Source: Lyophyllum atratum (taxonomy: Eukaryota; Basidiomycota; Agaricomycetes; Agaricales; Lyophyllaceae). From it: DNA of 64,000 nucleotides. Within the stretch, counting starts at the first letter, position 1; each line of letters starts with the position of its first letter. Position numbers and translations under genes: made by a program. Below are positions 34,137-46,055 of the stretch, in pieces. The stretch spans positions 1 to 64,000 of the forward strand of contig JACGCN010000062.1 of the NCBI GenBank assembly GCA_014905825.1, written 5' to 3'. The notes beneath the pieces are model-generated. The model saw only the letters and a program-made list of their open reading frames with translations, searched no databases and was not told the origin of the DNA.

Positions 34137-36432
34137 TGAGTATTAGCGGGGTCAAACCGAGAGCAGCGCCTTTAAACCTGAAGTATATCAACTCTATCTA
34201 TCTAGATCCGGGTCCAGACAGAAAATTACAGACATAGCTCCGTGAAACGCGCCCTCGACTTCAGTAAAATGTCTCGTCCAAAGTGATCGCATCAACCCAG
34301 AGTAAGTCTTTAGCGCAGAGGTTGAGCGATCCTTTGACAAGCGATGTCGGGAGGCAGGGCAAGCGAGACATAATCTTGTGAACAGGTTCACCAGCGGTCG
34401 CGGCAAGGTCAAAAATCCGGGTAGATGTTTTTTAATATTCAAGCCTGGGACGGGCGAGCATGGTGCAGAACGTGGGGGCTCCGAGACCAGCGTCAGATCA
34501 GTGCTATGTGCCTAACTATCCATCAGCGTGGTCGCGCTGTGAACGATATGTGGCAGCTCTGTCGCATTCCAGTGAGCGACACCTGCGAGGGGGGCAACCC
34601 GTTGAGTACCCCAATGCACGTTGTAGAGGTTCGATGTAGTCGGTGACCATAGACAAGCAACGATACTCTTGGCGTACCCGTATGTTTCGGTGGACCGCAC
34701 CGTCCGCATCGCAGAATGTCACTGTACGGCATAGACCTCGGTGACTGCTACAGATCAGCCAAGCGCATAGAGCATATGCAAATTAGACGGTACCTCCTCA
34801 ATTTTATCGGTGAATTGACAAGTGCCCGAGTCAATATGTACGACAGCGATAGTCACAACATGTGGCTATCCAGGGCTATCCACGTCGTCCTGTAGCAGCG
34901 GTTGGTCCGGACATGTTGGCTGGTACGAGACTCACCATGCTGGTGGTAACTCTAGACCATGGCAGATAGGCCATCATCATAGTACGAGTGATCGGTGATA
35001 AGCATCATCGCCGCTCTCTGTCTCTTAACTGTGATGAGTGCCATCGCTCTGAGCCTCTACCTTGGTGACAATCTCATTCTTCGCCATTATTGGACTAGCA
35101 AACCCAAGCCACTCGTCAACACGGATGAAGCTCCTCAAGCGATCGAACTCGCTCTCAGTCGACTCTCGCCCGAGCTCCTCCTCCTTTCCACTTTTTGCCT
35201 CCCGCACAAACCAATCCGTGCTCCAAACGCTTGGCAACCTATGTCTCTATCCATGTCTGATTCCTGGAACGTTCTCAAAATGCACTTCGATCGCGAGGAT
35301 ACACGTCAATCCGACCTTGCTATGTCCATGTGACTCCAAAATCCTTCAGAGCGCTAGATCTTTGGGCACTTACATATGGATGAACGCCTCCGTCTCTCAG
35401 CCTGAGAATCTTATACGCAATGGAATCTTAGTAAGACACTTCAAGTTGCCCTTGCCAAAAGCCCTGGTTTCTTTCACTTCCCAACGTCGGCCAACGCGTC
35501 TCCTACTAGAGTCACTAGCACATCACAGAAAAACTTGATCACTTAGCCCACTTTATCCGGTCGACCACTGGAACCTCCCTTTCTCCATCTCTGCCCACCC
35601 TCGAGGAATTGACCTAGAGCTGCCCCTCGCGACGCGCTAAAAAATTCTTAGGACCTGCATTCTCCTCCGCCCTGGCACACCTGCGCTAGATTGTGTTCAG
35701 AAGTTCCTCGCCTACAACTGACCAGCCTTCCCACCTCTCTCGGCCGAGTCACCCACCTCTGCTCAATTTTCAAATGGCTGCAGAGTCTGCTTAAGAATGC
35801 CGCGTATCCCTTCGTCTCATCCCACGACGCTGACTTGCCTTGAGGTGGGTGTACTGAGGTCGAAGGATCAGAATTCAAAATTCCCTCTAAGGGTGCGCCA
35901 TACCTAGGACAACCCACTTCTGTTCGAACACGTTCATGACGAGATCCCGAGGACGACGACCTTCCCCGTTCGAATATGAAGCCAATCCGAAATGCGGGTC
36001 GACCCAAACCTCCTGGCTTTTCTATGCTTCCTCACGGACTTATTCTTCTCCGGATTCCAAGTGATCCCCTGCTCTAATATCTGATCAAAATGTCTCCCCG
36101 ATGCTAGTGAGACTGTCAGCGCTCCTTATGATGAGAAGGTCTGCAAAGGCGAGAGAGCCAGAACGAAAAATATCATAAATTATATACGTAATAACACCCC
36201 CCTCCCACCTAGTCCATGTCCATGTCTCAGTCTGCGCATACAACCCCTCCCCCCCTCCCACCACACGAAAAAAATACACAGCGTCGCATGTACAATAATA
36301 GTAATGTTCTCGCAGAACCACAATCATGCCAAAACACAATAAATAGCACCACCATGCATGCATCTCCCTCACCCCTCATCCCACCCCATGACCATCACCA
36401 CCACCATTCATCCCACTCCCAACCCCTGCGCC
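34137..36432. other. Gene-poor interval
   Basis: Open frames here are short. The longest plus-strand ones are at 34995-35333 (hydrophobic N-terminus IIAALCLLTVMSAIALSLYL) and 35062-35538, and they overlap each other. None shows a recognisable domain. 36085-36432 is the 3' flank of the membrane-protein gene. A decayed transposable element is possible but nothing diagnostic was found. Confidence 0.4.
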
Positions 36433-38061
36433 CTACCGATACCCCTGATAACTCTCATAGCTCGGCGGCCCCGCCTGCCCCACCCCCCCTCCCCCTCCCG
36501 CCACACTCGCGCGGACAGCCGCATACGGATCCGCATACTGCATCGTCCGGCTCACCCGCGGCACCTCCTGCGCCGGCGCCTGGAACCCACTCGGCGCCGG
36601 ATCCGAGAACGCCCCATACGCGTCCATACTCTGCCTCCCCGCACCCGCACCCTGCGTCGTAGGTGTGTACCTATGCTCATCTGCGAACGGCGATCCCGCG
36701 GGCTGGGACTGGGGGTGGTACTGCGCATGTGATGGGGGCTGGGATTGGAAGGAGGGAGAGGAGGACGCGCCGGGGCGGGGGATGTGCGTGTAGTCGTCGT
36801 CGTCCTCCTCGTCTTCTGCGAGGCCTTCTTCGAGGTCTTGGTCTTGCGTGGTGGTGGGGCGGGTGAAGGGGGGGTCGCGCGGGCCGGCGGGGGCGTGGAG
36901 TTTGCCGGAGCGCCAGTCGAGGATGAGGAGGATGAGGGAGCCGAGCCAGAAGCCTGTACTCGCAAGGGGGGTTAGCAGGGACGTGGAGGGGGAGGGGAGG
37001 GGAGGGGGGAACGTACCGAAGGCGAGCCAGAAGAAGATGGCGGCGGCTTTTTTGGTGCTGCAGAACCCGTCGAGGCCCTTCTTAAAGTCGTCCCCAAGGT
37101 CTTTATGCGGGTCGTTATCCGGGTTCTTGCACCCCGGCTGCGTCCACGCCGAGATCGTGACGATGAACCTGGGTGGTGTGCGTGGATCAGTGGCGGGATG
37201 CGGCGGGGCGAGAGGCGGGGGGCACTCACGAGATGAGAAGGCTACATGTGGTGCCAACGGCGGTGAGGATGAAGCTCACGCGGACTTCTTTAAGCGCACG
37301 CGCGAGGCGCACGAATTTGTCGTATTTCTCGTAGATGACGGGGACGAGGAGCATGAAGGAGGAGAGGACCATGCCCGCTACCGAGATGAAGATGGCAAAG
37401 CCCGAGAGACCCGCTGGGGTCCATTGGGTCAGTGGGTGGCAGGAAGTGCAGGGACGCGACGCGACGTACATGGTCCCACCTTCCATTTCGCCTGGAAGCT
37501 AGCAACGCTAGCGTAACACGCCATAGCGAGGAAGTTGAAGAAGATTTGTGAGGAGTGGAACACGATGGCCGGCTTGGACACGATCATCTGTAAGCGCGCA
37601 CGACATGGTCAGCGTCTGCAACCTTGGATCAAGACAGGAGAAGATGAACCCAGATCCAGAGGACCCATAATACAGGAATGAAGATGAGCAGCGCGAATTC
37701 GCCCGGAGTCGCGCCCATTACACCATGCAGCAGTCAAAGAACAACATGATTACGTAAATCTACTGCAGCACAATTTCATCCGCAGTTGTACGGCAGCGGC
37801 CTAGCGCCAGGGGAGCCAAGGCCGAATGTGATGGAAGCCAATAGAAGCCGGGGCATGTTGGGATGGGATGCGGGAGGTGGGAAGATGAAAGATGGGGATG
37901 GGGACGGGGATGGAGGGGAGGGGGGATGGGGAACTCACGTTGTCGTCGAAGACCATGCCGTGCCCGCCGTGGCCTATCCCACCTGACATGGTTGCTGCAT
38001 TAGAGCTTTTGGAGGGCGAGATGCGGGATGCGAGACCCGTTATCTGGTCGAGGAGACCCAT
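36433..38061 (-). CDS. Conserved fungal multi-pass membrane protein (MARVEL-like topology)
   Basis: The N-terminus MGLLDQITGLASRIS and a Gly/His-rich GGIGHGGHGM segment start at 38061. After introns come MGATPGEFALLIFIPVLWVL (TM), AIVFHSSQIFFNFLAMACYA (TM), GFAIFISVAGMVLSSFMLLV (TM), SFILTAVGTTCSLLISFIVT (TM) and KKAAAIFFWLAFGFWLGSLI (TM). The third and fourth segments are followed by a charged EKYDKFVRLARALKEVR loop and a Cys-containing extracellular loop (QPGCKNP...GFCSTKK). The C-terminal about 180 residues are cytosolic-looking: an acidic DEEDDDDY patch, then Pro/Gln/Ser/Gly-rich low complexity ending PSYESYQGYR. Function unknown. The topology resembles MARVEL/SUR7-like proteins, which is inference only. 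Confidence 0.75.
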
Positions 38062-38448
38062 AGTTGGCGGTGGGTGGGGTAGAGCTGAGGTGGGATTGTG
38101 AGATGTAGTATTCGTGAATGTGAGTTAGGGGAGTGGTGTAGCGTTAGTCGTGCGGGTCGTATAAGTGTTGCGTCGAGAGCAGGATGTGTGCGCAGTTCAA
38201 GTTGGTGATATTTGCAATCTCCGCGTTCGCCTATGATGACAGCAACACCCTGCCCCATAGCCACGTGCACATCCTCCGTACCACAAAACATATTGGCTTC
38301 ATCCATAGCACTGATACTAGCTATAGCATAGTTCGTATTTATATCATTCGTGAAATCCCTGGAGTGTTGCACCCCGCACGAAAAGCTGACTCCAACGTCC
38401 ATTATTTACCTCTATTGACCAACCCCCTCCTCACCTCCAACCACCACC
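38062..38448. promoter_or_regulatory. Divergent promoter region (membrane protein / MMTAG2)
   Basis: About 390 bp between two divergently read genes with no supported gene inside. The last 40 bp before the 38449 start are pyrimidine/CCACC-rich, as is common upstream of basidiomycete starts. Confidence 0.4.
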
Positions 38449-39343
38449 ATGTTCGAGCCCGTCCGAGGCGGCACCCGCGGCGGCCAAGCCGAGTTCAAAT
38501 GGTCCGACGTCTCTGCAGACAAAGATCGCGAGGTAAGCTATACCCCCTTACACCGCCCCCATCCCCATGCCTGACCCCATCACGCCCACAGAACTACCTC
38601 GGGCACAGCATCAACGCCCCCACAGGCCGCTGGCAGAAAAACAAAGACGTGCACTGGTACAACCGCGACCAATCCCAGACGGACGCCGAGCACGCCGAGG
38701 AGATCCGCAAGGTCAAGGAGCTCGAGGCCGATGCCCTCTCCGTCGCATTGTAAGTTCCTTCCCCGCCCAGCAAGTTCATCTCCTCCAACACATTTACTCC
38801 CCCAACAGAGGCTTCGAGCCCGCCAAAAAGCCCGCCATCGCACCCGCAGGCAGCGCCCCCTCCTCACCCACCCTCGCAAAGCCCAAATCCATCTCCGCCG
38901 ACCCCAAAGCCATCGAGAAGGAAGAGAAGCGCCGACGGAAGGAGGCCCGGCGCGAGGAGAAGCGGGCGAGGAAGGAACAGCGTCGCATTGGGGATAGGTC
39001 AAGGTCGAGATCGAGATCACGGTCCCCCCGACCGCTGTCACAGCACCAGCACCGACTCAAGCCCCGAAACCCATCGCGCTCGCGCTCACCCCGGCGCATC
39101 GATACCTCCCGACCCCGCGCCCTTTCTCCTCGCCGTCGTTCACGCTCACGGTCCCCGGCGTACGGCCAGGTTAGTCGGGAGAGGGGGCATGGCGATGAAC
39201 GCGGGTATGGCGAGGACCAACGGGAGAGGGAGAGGGAGCGGGATAGGCGGCGGTGGGACGCGAATTCGAGAAGGGAGAGGCCTGCGGGTGGGGACAGAGA
39301 GCGGGAACGAGAACGGGGTGGTGGTGGACGGCGGTACGCCTAA
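38449..39343 (+). CDS. MMTAG2-family protein (multiple myeloma tumor-associated protein 2-like)
   Basis: The N-terminus MFEPVRGGTRGGQAEFKW followed by SDVSADKDRENYLGHSINAP and GRWQKNKDVHWYNRD matches the conserved N-terminal domain of this eukaryotic nuclear protein family. Three exons: GT-AG introns after DKDRE and after DALSVAL. Exon 3 encodes a Lys/Arg/Glu-rich segment (KEEKRRRKEARREEKRARKE) and an RS-like region (RSRSRSRSRSPRP, RRRSRSRSP), then Arg/Glu repeats ending GGGGRRYA. RS-type tails suggest association with RNA processing, but the molecular role is not established. Confidence 0.85.
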
Positions 39344-40481
39344 TCTGCTTTATCGCCTTTTGTACTATGTACGTACACCCTTGCTTACCCATTTGACGCG
39401 CCATGATACACCCTTTGTGACTTCATTACCGCCCTCCATATATATCCCCATACGCTTGTTTTACCATTCCCCTCAACTCCTAGGAAGTTTACCCGAAACC
39501 CACTCAAACTCAAACACGACCTCGTGCGTTTTATCTAAACAGCCACGTACGCCAATCTTTCTACAAATCCAGCCAGGCTCGAGGCGTGGCTGGGAGGAGA
39601 CGCTGATCGACCTTGTCTATGTATGCCTATGTAGGTCGCCTAGGCTCTGTACACGCATACACTGCTTCGCTTTACATAAACTGCTGTAATTCATGACCTG
39701 TACAGTACATCCGCGTAGGCCGCGTAGCCACGACCTATGCGGCCTACAGCACTACGCGAAAAGTTCCTACAGGGACTACAGGGGAGATTTGTACCTGATC
39801 AAAGCTGTACGCAACGGGACAACCGGATGGCCTCGATAATTGGTTTTCGACTGGCACTCCAGCTGATATTTTGTAGGGCAGTCCGAGGACCGAGATGCAG
39901 CTAAGAAAGTCTTTGAATTGTATGATGAAATACTATGTACTGATAATGTAGAGTAATTACGAGGTAGTACGAGGTGGGGAAAGTAAAGGGGTAGAACAAA
40001 TAATGATGTGCTTTTTAGTGGTCAGTGGCCAGGAGCTGAGGCCCTACTCGTCGTTCTCAATCTCTGGCTGAGAAAAGAGGTACCCTTCCTCAGCACTTTG
40101 CTCACAATCACCAGCATACTCCCTGCTCAACACGATCAGAAGAGGTCACGGCGATGTGAAGCTTGAAGGCTCTTGAGGTGATCCATGTAAATGGGCTGAA
40201 AGGTTTTCGTTGCGACCTTGCGAACTTTATAACGTTCAGTGGCTCCCATTTCCAGGTGTATGTAATCACTCTGATCTGCATCGAGGTATATCAAATTGTG
40301 ACTTGTTTCTACGCGCCTACGGCTCTATACAGAGTACGCGACTACCCGGTTATACATAGGCCAACGTAGCCAGCGATAACTATGTAAGTCTACGTAAAAG
40401 TAGCCTCAGTATGGAACTAGAATGCTTTTCCAGATGCGTGCTTAATAAGTCCCTCGCAATTGTTTCCTGCTGACCGCTTCA
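39344..40481. other. Intergenic region left of the KDZ transposon
   Basis: No supported gene. Contains an imperfect hairpin at about 39714-39746 (GTAGGCCGCGTAG against CTATGCGGCCTAC, 12 of 13 pairs) and other short GTAGGC/CTAGG motifs. It ends at the GGTATGAT target duplication. Confidence 0.4.
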
Positions 40482-40489
40482 GGTATGAT
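40482..40489. repeat. Left 8-bp target-site duplication of the KDZ transposon
   Basis: GGTATGAT, identical to 51105-51112. The ancestral empty site would read CTTCA-GGTATGAT-ACAATCC. Confidence 0.9.
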
Positions 40490-40814
40490 CACCTGATAAT
40501 ACCACGTAAGCCCTCTTATTAGAGGTGTATTTACTATGTAGTGCGCCTTCATGTTAGAGGTTTTCAAAGCTTTTAGGGCCTGTTCCACTATACCTTGAAT
40601 ACCTCTGAGGACTTGTAAATACTGCTCGTCGTAGTCATCGGTACATACGGCACCCATTGCCGGTTGTTTGGCATCGTCGTGTATGGCCCTCGTTGGCATC
40701 ATTGTGGCCACATCATCCCGGACATCGCCGGCGCATCATTCCATCACATTCCCACCAGCTCCCGCTCATCAAACGTCGGCGTCCCGCTCGTCGCACGGCG
40801 GCTTCCCGCCCCAC
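40490..40814 (+). repeat. KDZ left terminal inverted repeat (325 bp)
   Basis: Reverse complement of 50780-51104. No difference was found when compared by eye over the full 325 bp. Weaker similarity continues to about 40858 (TCATTTCTTACTCAAA, TAATAAA). An open frame running outward through the repeat is present in both copies because they are identical. It is not treated as a gene. Confidence 0.88.
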
Positions 40815-40927
40815 ACTCATTTCTTACTCAAAATTCGTGTAATAAATCCCAATAAATTATATATAAATACCTCTACGTTACTGGCTACATAAAATGATAC
40901 AATGAGTGGCGATGATGGCGGGGTGTG

Positions 40928-43900
40928 CTACTGGGAGACGATGCAAAGGACGTTGAATGCGAGCTCAGCGAGCTGCGCATCGTCGTCGTCATCTCCCTCC
41001 CCGCCCTCAGCAGCCTCCGCCCCGCCGGCCCTCCCGCTACCCCCGCTGTCGTCGTCGCCATCATCACCGCCGGCGTTGTCGTCGCCCTCCCTGTGGTCGT
41101 CCGGTAGAGCGTTGCCTGGCTCGAAAGCCGTGGCGTGTATGCTGACGCCAGGGGAGATGCTCCCAGTGAACCCAGAAAGCTGTGCCAGCTTGCGAAACCG
41201 GCGCATATGAGCTTCGTCGTACCTGCCTCGCTCCATGCGATAGATGGCGATTTGGTGTGCGAGGCCGGGGTTTGTCCGTGCAACCTCCTCCTCTCTCCGC
41301 CTCAGGTACAGGGCCTCGTCCCTGATGTAGGTGATGACCCGCGGTATCTCGACGTCAAGCCGCTGGATCTCTTCGCGTGCGCGCTCCGTTTTGAAGTATC
41401 GGTCCATAGCGAGGCGGCTGGCCGGCCGTGACCACGGACGATCGCGGATGTCCTGGCGCGAGTCCCGGAGGAGGTCGAAGTCCGCAAGGAAAGCGTATTC
41501 GACAACGCTTTCCCAAGTGAGCTGGGGACGAGGAGGGGTGACGGTGAAGGCGGCCTCGTTGTACTTGTCCAACGCGGTGCGGATGGCCTGTGACCGAGAC
41601 GACAGCGCTTGCGCTATGTGCTTCCGCAGTTTGTACCCTGGAGAACGTCAGCGGGGTAAGGAAGGAGGAAGCATGGATACTCACCGGTCTGCGACATGTT
41701 CATCTTGGTGAGCTCGAACATGCGAGAGACGATCAGCATCTCCAGCTGGTCGAGACACCTCTGGTACCGCCTCTTCCCCACCAAGTCCGCCGCCCTAGCC
41801 CATTCTACACACTCCGGCGTCCAAGCCACCGCAATCGACAGCTTCACCTCCAGGGCCTGGACAGTTGCGACGTCCCTCTCATAGTTGTCAACTGCGTGTC
41901 GGCGCTTTGTCTCAATGGACTGCGTGAGGTCGGGGCGAGCGCGGACGCCCGGAGTGGTGGCCAGGCTCCCCGGTGTGATGACGTTCCACTCTTGCTGCGC
42001 GGCATCGAGCTTGATCCTTGTCAGAAAAGGTCAGCGGCGACCAAACGACGAGGTGAGCAGGGCTACTCACTTGCTTGCCCTGACGTTGACCAGCTTCTGG
42101 TAGTACTCCATTTCCAGCGTCTCCTCGAGCGGTTCCTTCGAAAGCGCCTTCAAGTACGTCCTCTCCTCCTCGAGCCATTGAGGAAAGATGGCGGGGTCGG
42201 GGATATCTTGATCGTGCATGGTTTTCTTGAGCGCTGGTATGCCTTTGAGGATGTCGAGCGCCTGCTTATAGTTGTTCACTAGAAATTCACCTGAAACACA
42301 TCAGCTGGTAGCTAGATAAAATCAGACGGAGCACGTACTTAGGCTAGGGTAGGTGTCGAACGTGTCCGTATGCTTGATGAATTCCACGATCTTCTGCTGG
42401 CGATGAAAGACGCTGGCGTATCGAAGGGAGGATGCGAGGGCGTTCGACTTGGAGAAGAACCTCTCGCAGCCTTCCAGATCCTCCAGCCCCATGCCTTTGA
42501 CGTAGGTGGCGAGGAAGTTGAGCTGGCAGAGGCGGTTGTGGGCATGGCCGTGGAAGGCCCCGATGAGGCACGTGCAGTTGAGCTCCTGCGCGCGGCGGCC
42601 GAGAGGGCTGTTCTTGAGCGTGATTTTCAGCTTGCAGCCGATGTCGTAGCCTATGCCGATGCCGTCTCCGAAGGCGTCCAGCAAGACTTCAAGGACGGCC
42701 AGGGGGTACTTCGAGCTGAAGACCTCAGGTGAGCTAGATTTGAAGAAGAAAGAAAACAGACTTACAGCTCGCCACTCCGAACCATGTCTGCGAGCACCAG
42801 GACGAACCCGTGCCGACAGAGAGCCAGGAAAATACCTGTCTCGTCAAATATTCCCCACATCCTCGCAGTGATCGCGTCGGACATGTTGCTCCATCGAGGA
42901 GAGCAGGGGCTCTCTTCCTCGTCAGGGTCGTCGGCAGGAAGAAGGCCTTGGACGATTTCCTTCGCCCATCTATCAACGCGCTCCCGTGTCACGATGTAGT
43001 CGCCATCGGCCTTCCTGAAGTCGGGGAGCTCCTTCGAAGCCGCGACTGCTGGGGTATCGGTCTCTGGCTCCTCGCCCGTCGGCTCAGGTGGCGCCTCACG
43101 GAGCAGGACTCTCTTGAGCGAGTCGTTACCGTCGAAAGTGGCGAGGATCTTGAACAGGAGCGCGGCTTCCCCGACTAAGGTGTACGTACAAGCCGGGCAT
43201 GAATTCCGCACGCGCCAGAGGGGCTCGTCGCGTCCAAGCTCGGCAAGAACGCTTTGTCGAGTTCGGTTTCGAAGGTCGAGATACAAGTCGTATGTAATCG
43301 AAAACTGCTGGCTGAGGTAGGGGCGGAAGGGCACGCCATGGAGGTCGCACAGGCCTTTGACGAAGGGCTGGATGGCCAAGTGTGGGCAGCGAAGATGTTG
43401 GTGTCGATAGAGCTCGAGGACGCGGCTGGTGAAGGCGAGGTGTGGCGCGAAAGGAGAGCAGGGCATAAGACCCTGCCTGATCAGGGCGGCAGCTACGCCG
43501 CGATCGCCCTTGGCAAGCTCTGCGTCTACAGAGTAGGTACCTGAGGCAAAGGTTAGAGGGGCCCGTCAAATTATAAGGGGGTACGTACTCCAGCCATCCA
43601 CGACCTGAATCTTCCTGCTTCCTTCCACAACGTCGCTCGCCAGGGGGACGTAGTTCATATCCAAGCCCTTGTCCTTCAAAGAGAAGTCCCATGCCAAGTA
43701 AGCAGCCAGCATGTCGGGCATCTGCTGCTCAAAGCCTTCCGTTCGACGCAGTATGCGGTCCCTGCGGGTCCTGGGGTCGACGCGTCTAGGGTGGATTTTA
43801 TTAGTTGCGCTCGGGGTAGCTATGGGCGAAAACACGACATACCTTGTCTTCTGAGCGATCTTGTTGAAGAATTGCTCGAATTCTCCGCCGGCGTTGCTGA

Positions 43901-44246
43901 TGGCAAACGGAAGAGCGCCGTCGAGGAAGTCGTTGACGTCGACGCCGTCCTCGACGCCTGTCATAGGTTGTTCTTCGTAGAACGGTACGGCGCGGAGAGT
44001 CTCAAAGGCGACGCGCTCATCCACATCCATGGCTATGAGCAACAGAGTCATTGACAAGGCGCAAAAAAGACAGCTAGTAAACGTACCACGCACTCTATCC
44101 TGGTGCTCTCTCGCTCCATGGCTTCTATGCTCCCGGATGCCCTTGCTGTTGAGGAGGCTGCTGGTACTGATTCGACCGCTCGCGGTTTTATGGGAGCTGC
44201 GCACACGGATTTTGGAAGACGACGCAGAGGATCTGGTAAGCGTCAT
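40928..44246 (-). CDS. KDZ-superfamily transposase
   Basis: A cut-and-paste transposase with an RNase H-like DDE core. It starts MTLTRSSASSSKIRVRSSHK at 44246, and intron 1 leads to AMDVDERVAFETLRAVPFYE. Landmarks in order: RNSCPACTYTLVGE (Cys pair, probable zinc site), RMWGIFDETGIFLALCRHGF (first catalytic Asp block), SGELSKYPLAVL, GIGYDIGCKLKITLKNSPLG (second Asp block), IGAFHGHAHNRLCQLNF, GLEDLEGCERFFSKSNALAS (probable third acidic residue), then a long helical region with SRPASRLAMDRYFKTERARE. An acidic, Gly-rich tail (DDHREGDDNAGGDDGDDDSG) precedes the end LAFNVLCIVSQ. About nine exons, introns 50-60 nt, no stops found. A canonical CxC2 N-terminal zinc region was not recognised. Confidence 0.88.
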
Positions 44247-44506
44247 TGTTGAAGTTTAACTTCAACTTGTGATACACAACGTCACGTGTTCACGTACATG
44301 TTGAACTTCAACTTGAACCATCTCTGGCCTGGGCGTCGTCAGACCTCTCTTCCACGGTAAGCCTTCTCTCTACTTGAATCTTGTGTGCAGATCGTGAGGC
44401 TCCTTCGGAATCTACCCTGGGGCTGAGGAGCCAAGCGAGACGCATACTTGGTTCAAAAATTTCAAGACCTGATACATGTTTGCTGACTTTCTCATGTCTA
44501 GATTCT
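44247..44506. promoter_or_regulatory. Shared divergent promoter of KDZ transposase and TET/JBP with paired palindromes
   Basis: Contains GTTGAAGTTTAACTTCAAC at 44248-44266 (9-bp arms around one T), directly next to the transposase ATG. GTTGAACTTCAAC at 44300-44312 has 6-bp arms around one C. CACGTG lies between them at 44283-44288. AACTTCAACTTG is common to both palindromes. A likely 5' intron of the TET gene ends TGCTGACTTTCTCATGTCTAG just before 44501. Confidence 0.5.
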
Positions 44507-46055
44507 ATGGATGGTATGGTTGGGCTCCGAGAGGTAAGACATCCCTGCTTCTGGGAGCAAGGACTTACAATGAGCCTCTAGACACGCTCTGGCAAGGCCT
44601 TCTCACCATACGGCAGCTATTTCCCGTTGCTGTGCCCTCCGACCTTCGAACTCGGCCCCCTCCTCCAGCAATCCATCCTTGAGCAAGGCGACGAACTGGA
44701 GGACCACGACGGCCTACTCATGGAGGTGGACGACATTCCGACTGCCGACGCCACGCCCTCTGAGCCAGAGGACGAACGACCTGCAAAAGTGCCCAGACTA
44801 GACCCCACTCCTGCTGCTCCTTCGTACGTCCCTAGGCCGCCGCCTCCGCACCTCTCTCCGTCTCACAAGCGACGCTGGCGCAAACGCGAAGCCAAGTTCG
44901 GCGTCGAAGGGCACCAACCCCGCCCCAATATCGTCGAGCAAAGGGTCAAAGGCGCTGAACCCATACGCACAGAGCTCCGCACCGAGAAGCTCCCCGCTGC
45001 CAACGGGGCGTACGTAGCAAAGAACGGAAACCCGGATGGGGCGAAGAAGGTGCAGCAGGTCGAGGAACTTCTCGCACGCGGTTTTGACTCGGTCCCCTGG
45101 GAAGGAATGTGAGTAGCCTCTTCTCTGGCCTCTTATCTTGGTTGACCCCGTGCAGAGACTCCAGCCCTCTCTTGGACCGCGAAAACCGGGTTTTCTCGGT
45201 TCTTGTGGGAAGACCGGACGACGAGTCATACGCCGCCGCTGCCACCCAGGCCTACGACGCCCTCTCCAGGTTTGCCCAAGACGCAAACTTCACGGCAGCT
45301 GAGAGAAAGCACCGTCGCGGAGCCTTCCCTGCCGTCAACGTGGGTGTCCATCATGGGAAAGGCACCCCTCAACCTATGTGGGTCACGGACGACGCGCGGT
45401 CCGAGGGCGTGGATGCGCTGCTCAACGACCCAGCCATTCAACGACTGGCAGCCTTTGGAAGCTGTGAGTCCCTCCACCTCGCCCTCACCTCTTACTGAGC
45501 CCTTTCCCCCCCTTAGCTTCCTTTCGTATGTGGTGCCCGGGTGTGTTCGACTACTACCAGACGCGCCTCAACGCCCTTTGGAAGCGGATGCCCTTCCTTC
45601 GGCGGGCGTTTGATAAAAGTATATTTCCATGCAGTACGTTTAATTTCGGCCCGAACGTGTGGACGTACAAGCACCGGGACCCTCTCAACTGTCCCTTCGG
45701 CTGGTGTGCCGTCTACGCACTGGGCAACTTCGACCCGAAACGGGGAGGACACATCATCCTCTGGGAGGTGAAGAAGGTGATTGAATTTCCCCCGGGGTCT
45801 CTTATTCTCCTCCCTTCCGCCACCATCACCCACTCCAACATTCCTGTCGCACCCGGCGACTCCCGCGCATCCTTCACGCAGTATTGCGCTGGCGGCATCT
45901 TTCGATACGTGGACTACGGCTTCAGGACGGCGAAGGCGTTAGCTGACGAGGATCCCGAGGAGTACAGTAGAATGGAGAGTCTGAAGGACGGCAAGTGGAA
46001 GGCAGGCCTGGAACTCTTTAGTACATTAGATGAGCTGCAGCAGAAACCTGAGTAG
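44507..46055 (+). CDS. TET/JBP-family 2OG-Fe(II) DNA dioxygenase, transposon-borne
   Basis: TET/JBP enzymes oxidise 5-methylcytosine or thymine in DNA. The catalytic core lies in the last exon: YKHRDPLNCPFGWCAVYALG (HxD metal ligands), GGHIILWEVKKVIEFPPGSL, LPSATITHSN (distal His) and SRASFTQYCAGGIFRYVDYG (2OG-binding Arg). All expected catalytic residues are present. Upstream exons encode an acidic EQGDELEDHDGLLMEVDD stretch, HKRRWRKREAKFGVEGH (basic), PPLNCP-independent NRVFSVLVGRPDD, and NVGVHHGKGTPQPMWVTDDA. Introns follow VPWEG, AAFGS and LRE, all in frame. The start at 44507 is the first in-frame ATG after a likely 5' intron, so the N-terminus is uncertain. Divergent from the KDZ transposase. 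Confidence 0.87.

Noticed and set aside
34995..35538. Two overlapping plus-strand open frames, one with a hydrophobic start
   Set aside because: No recognisable domain, no convincing splice pattern, and each is the shadow of the other.
36216..36975. Several overlapping plus-strand open frames rich in Pro, Arg and Gly
   Set aside because: They lie opposite the low-complexity C-terminal exon of the membrane-protein gene (36433-38061) and reflect its GC-rich repeats.
38580..39041. Long minus-strand open frame opposite MMTAG2
   Set aside because: Antisense shadow of an Arg/Ser-rich exon. The plus-strand product is a known conserved family.
40442..40711. Open frame encoded in the KDZ terminal repeats (also 50883-51209)
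   Set aside because: Both copies are identical only because the inverted repeats are identical, and the frame runs out of the element into unrelated flanks. No domain recognised.
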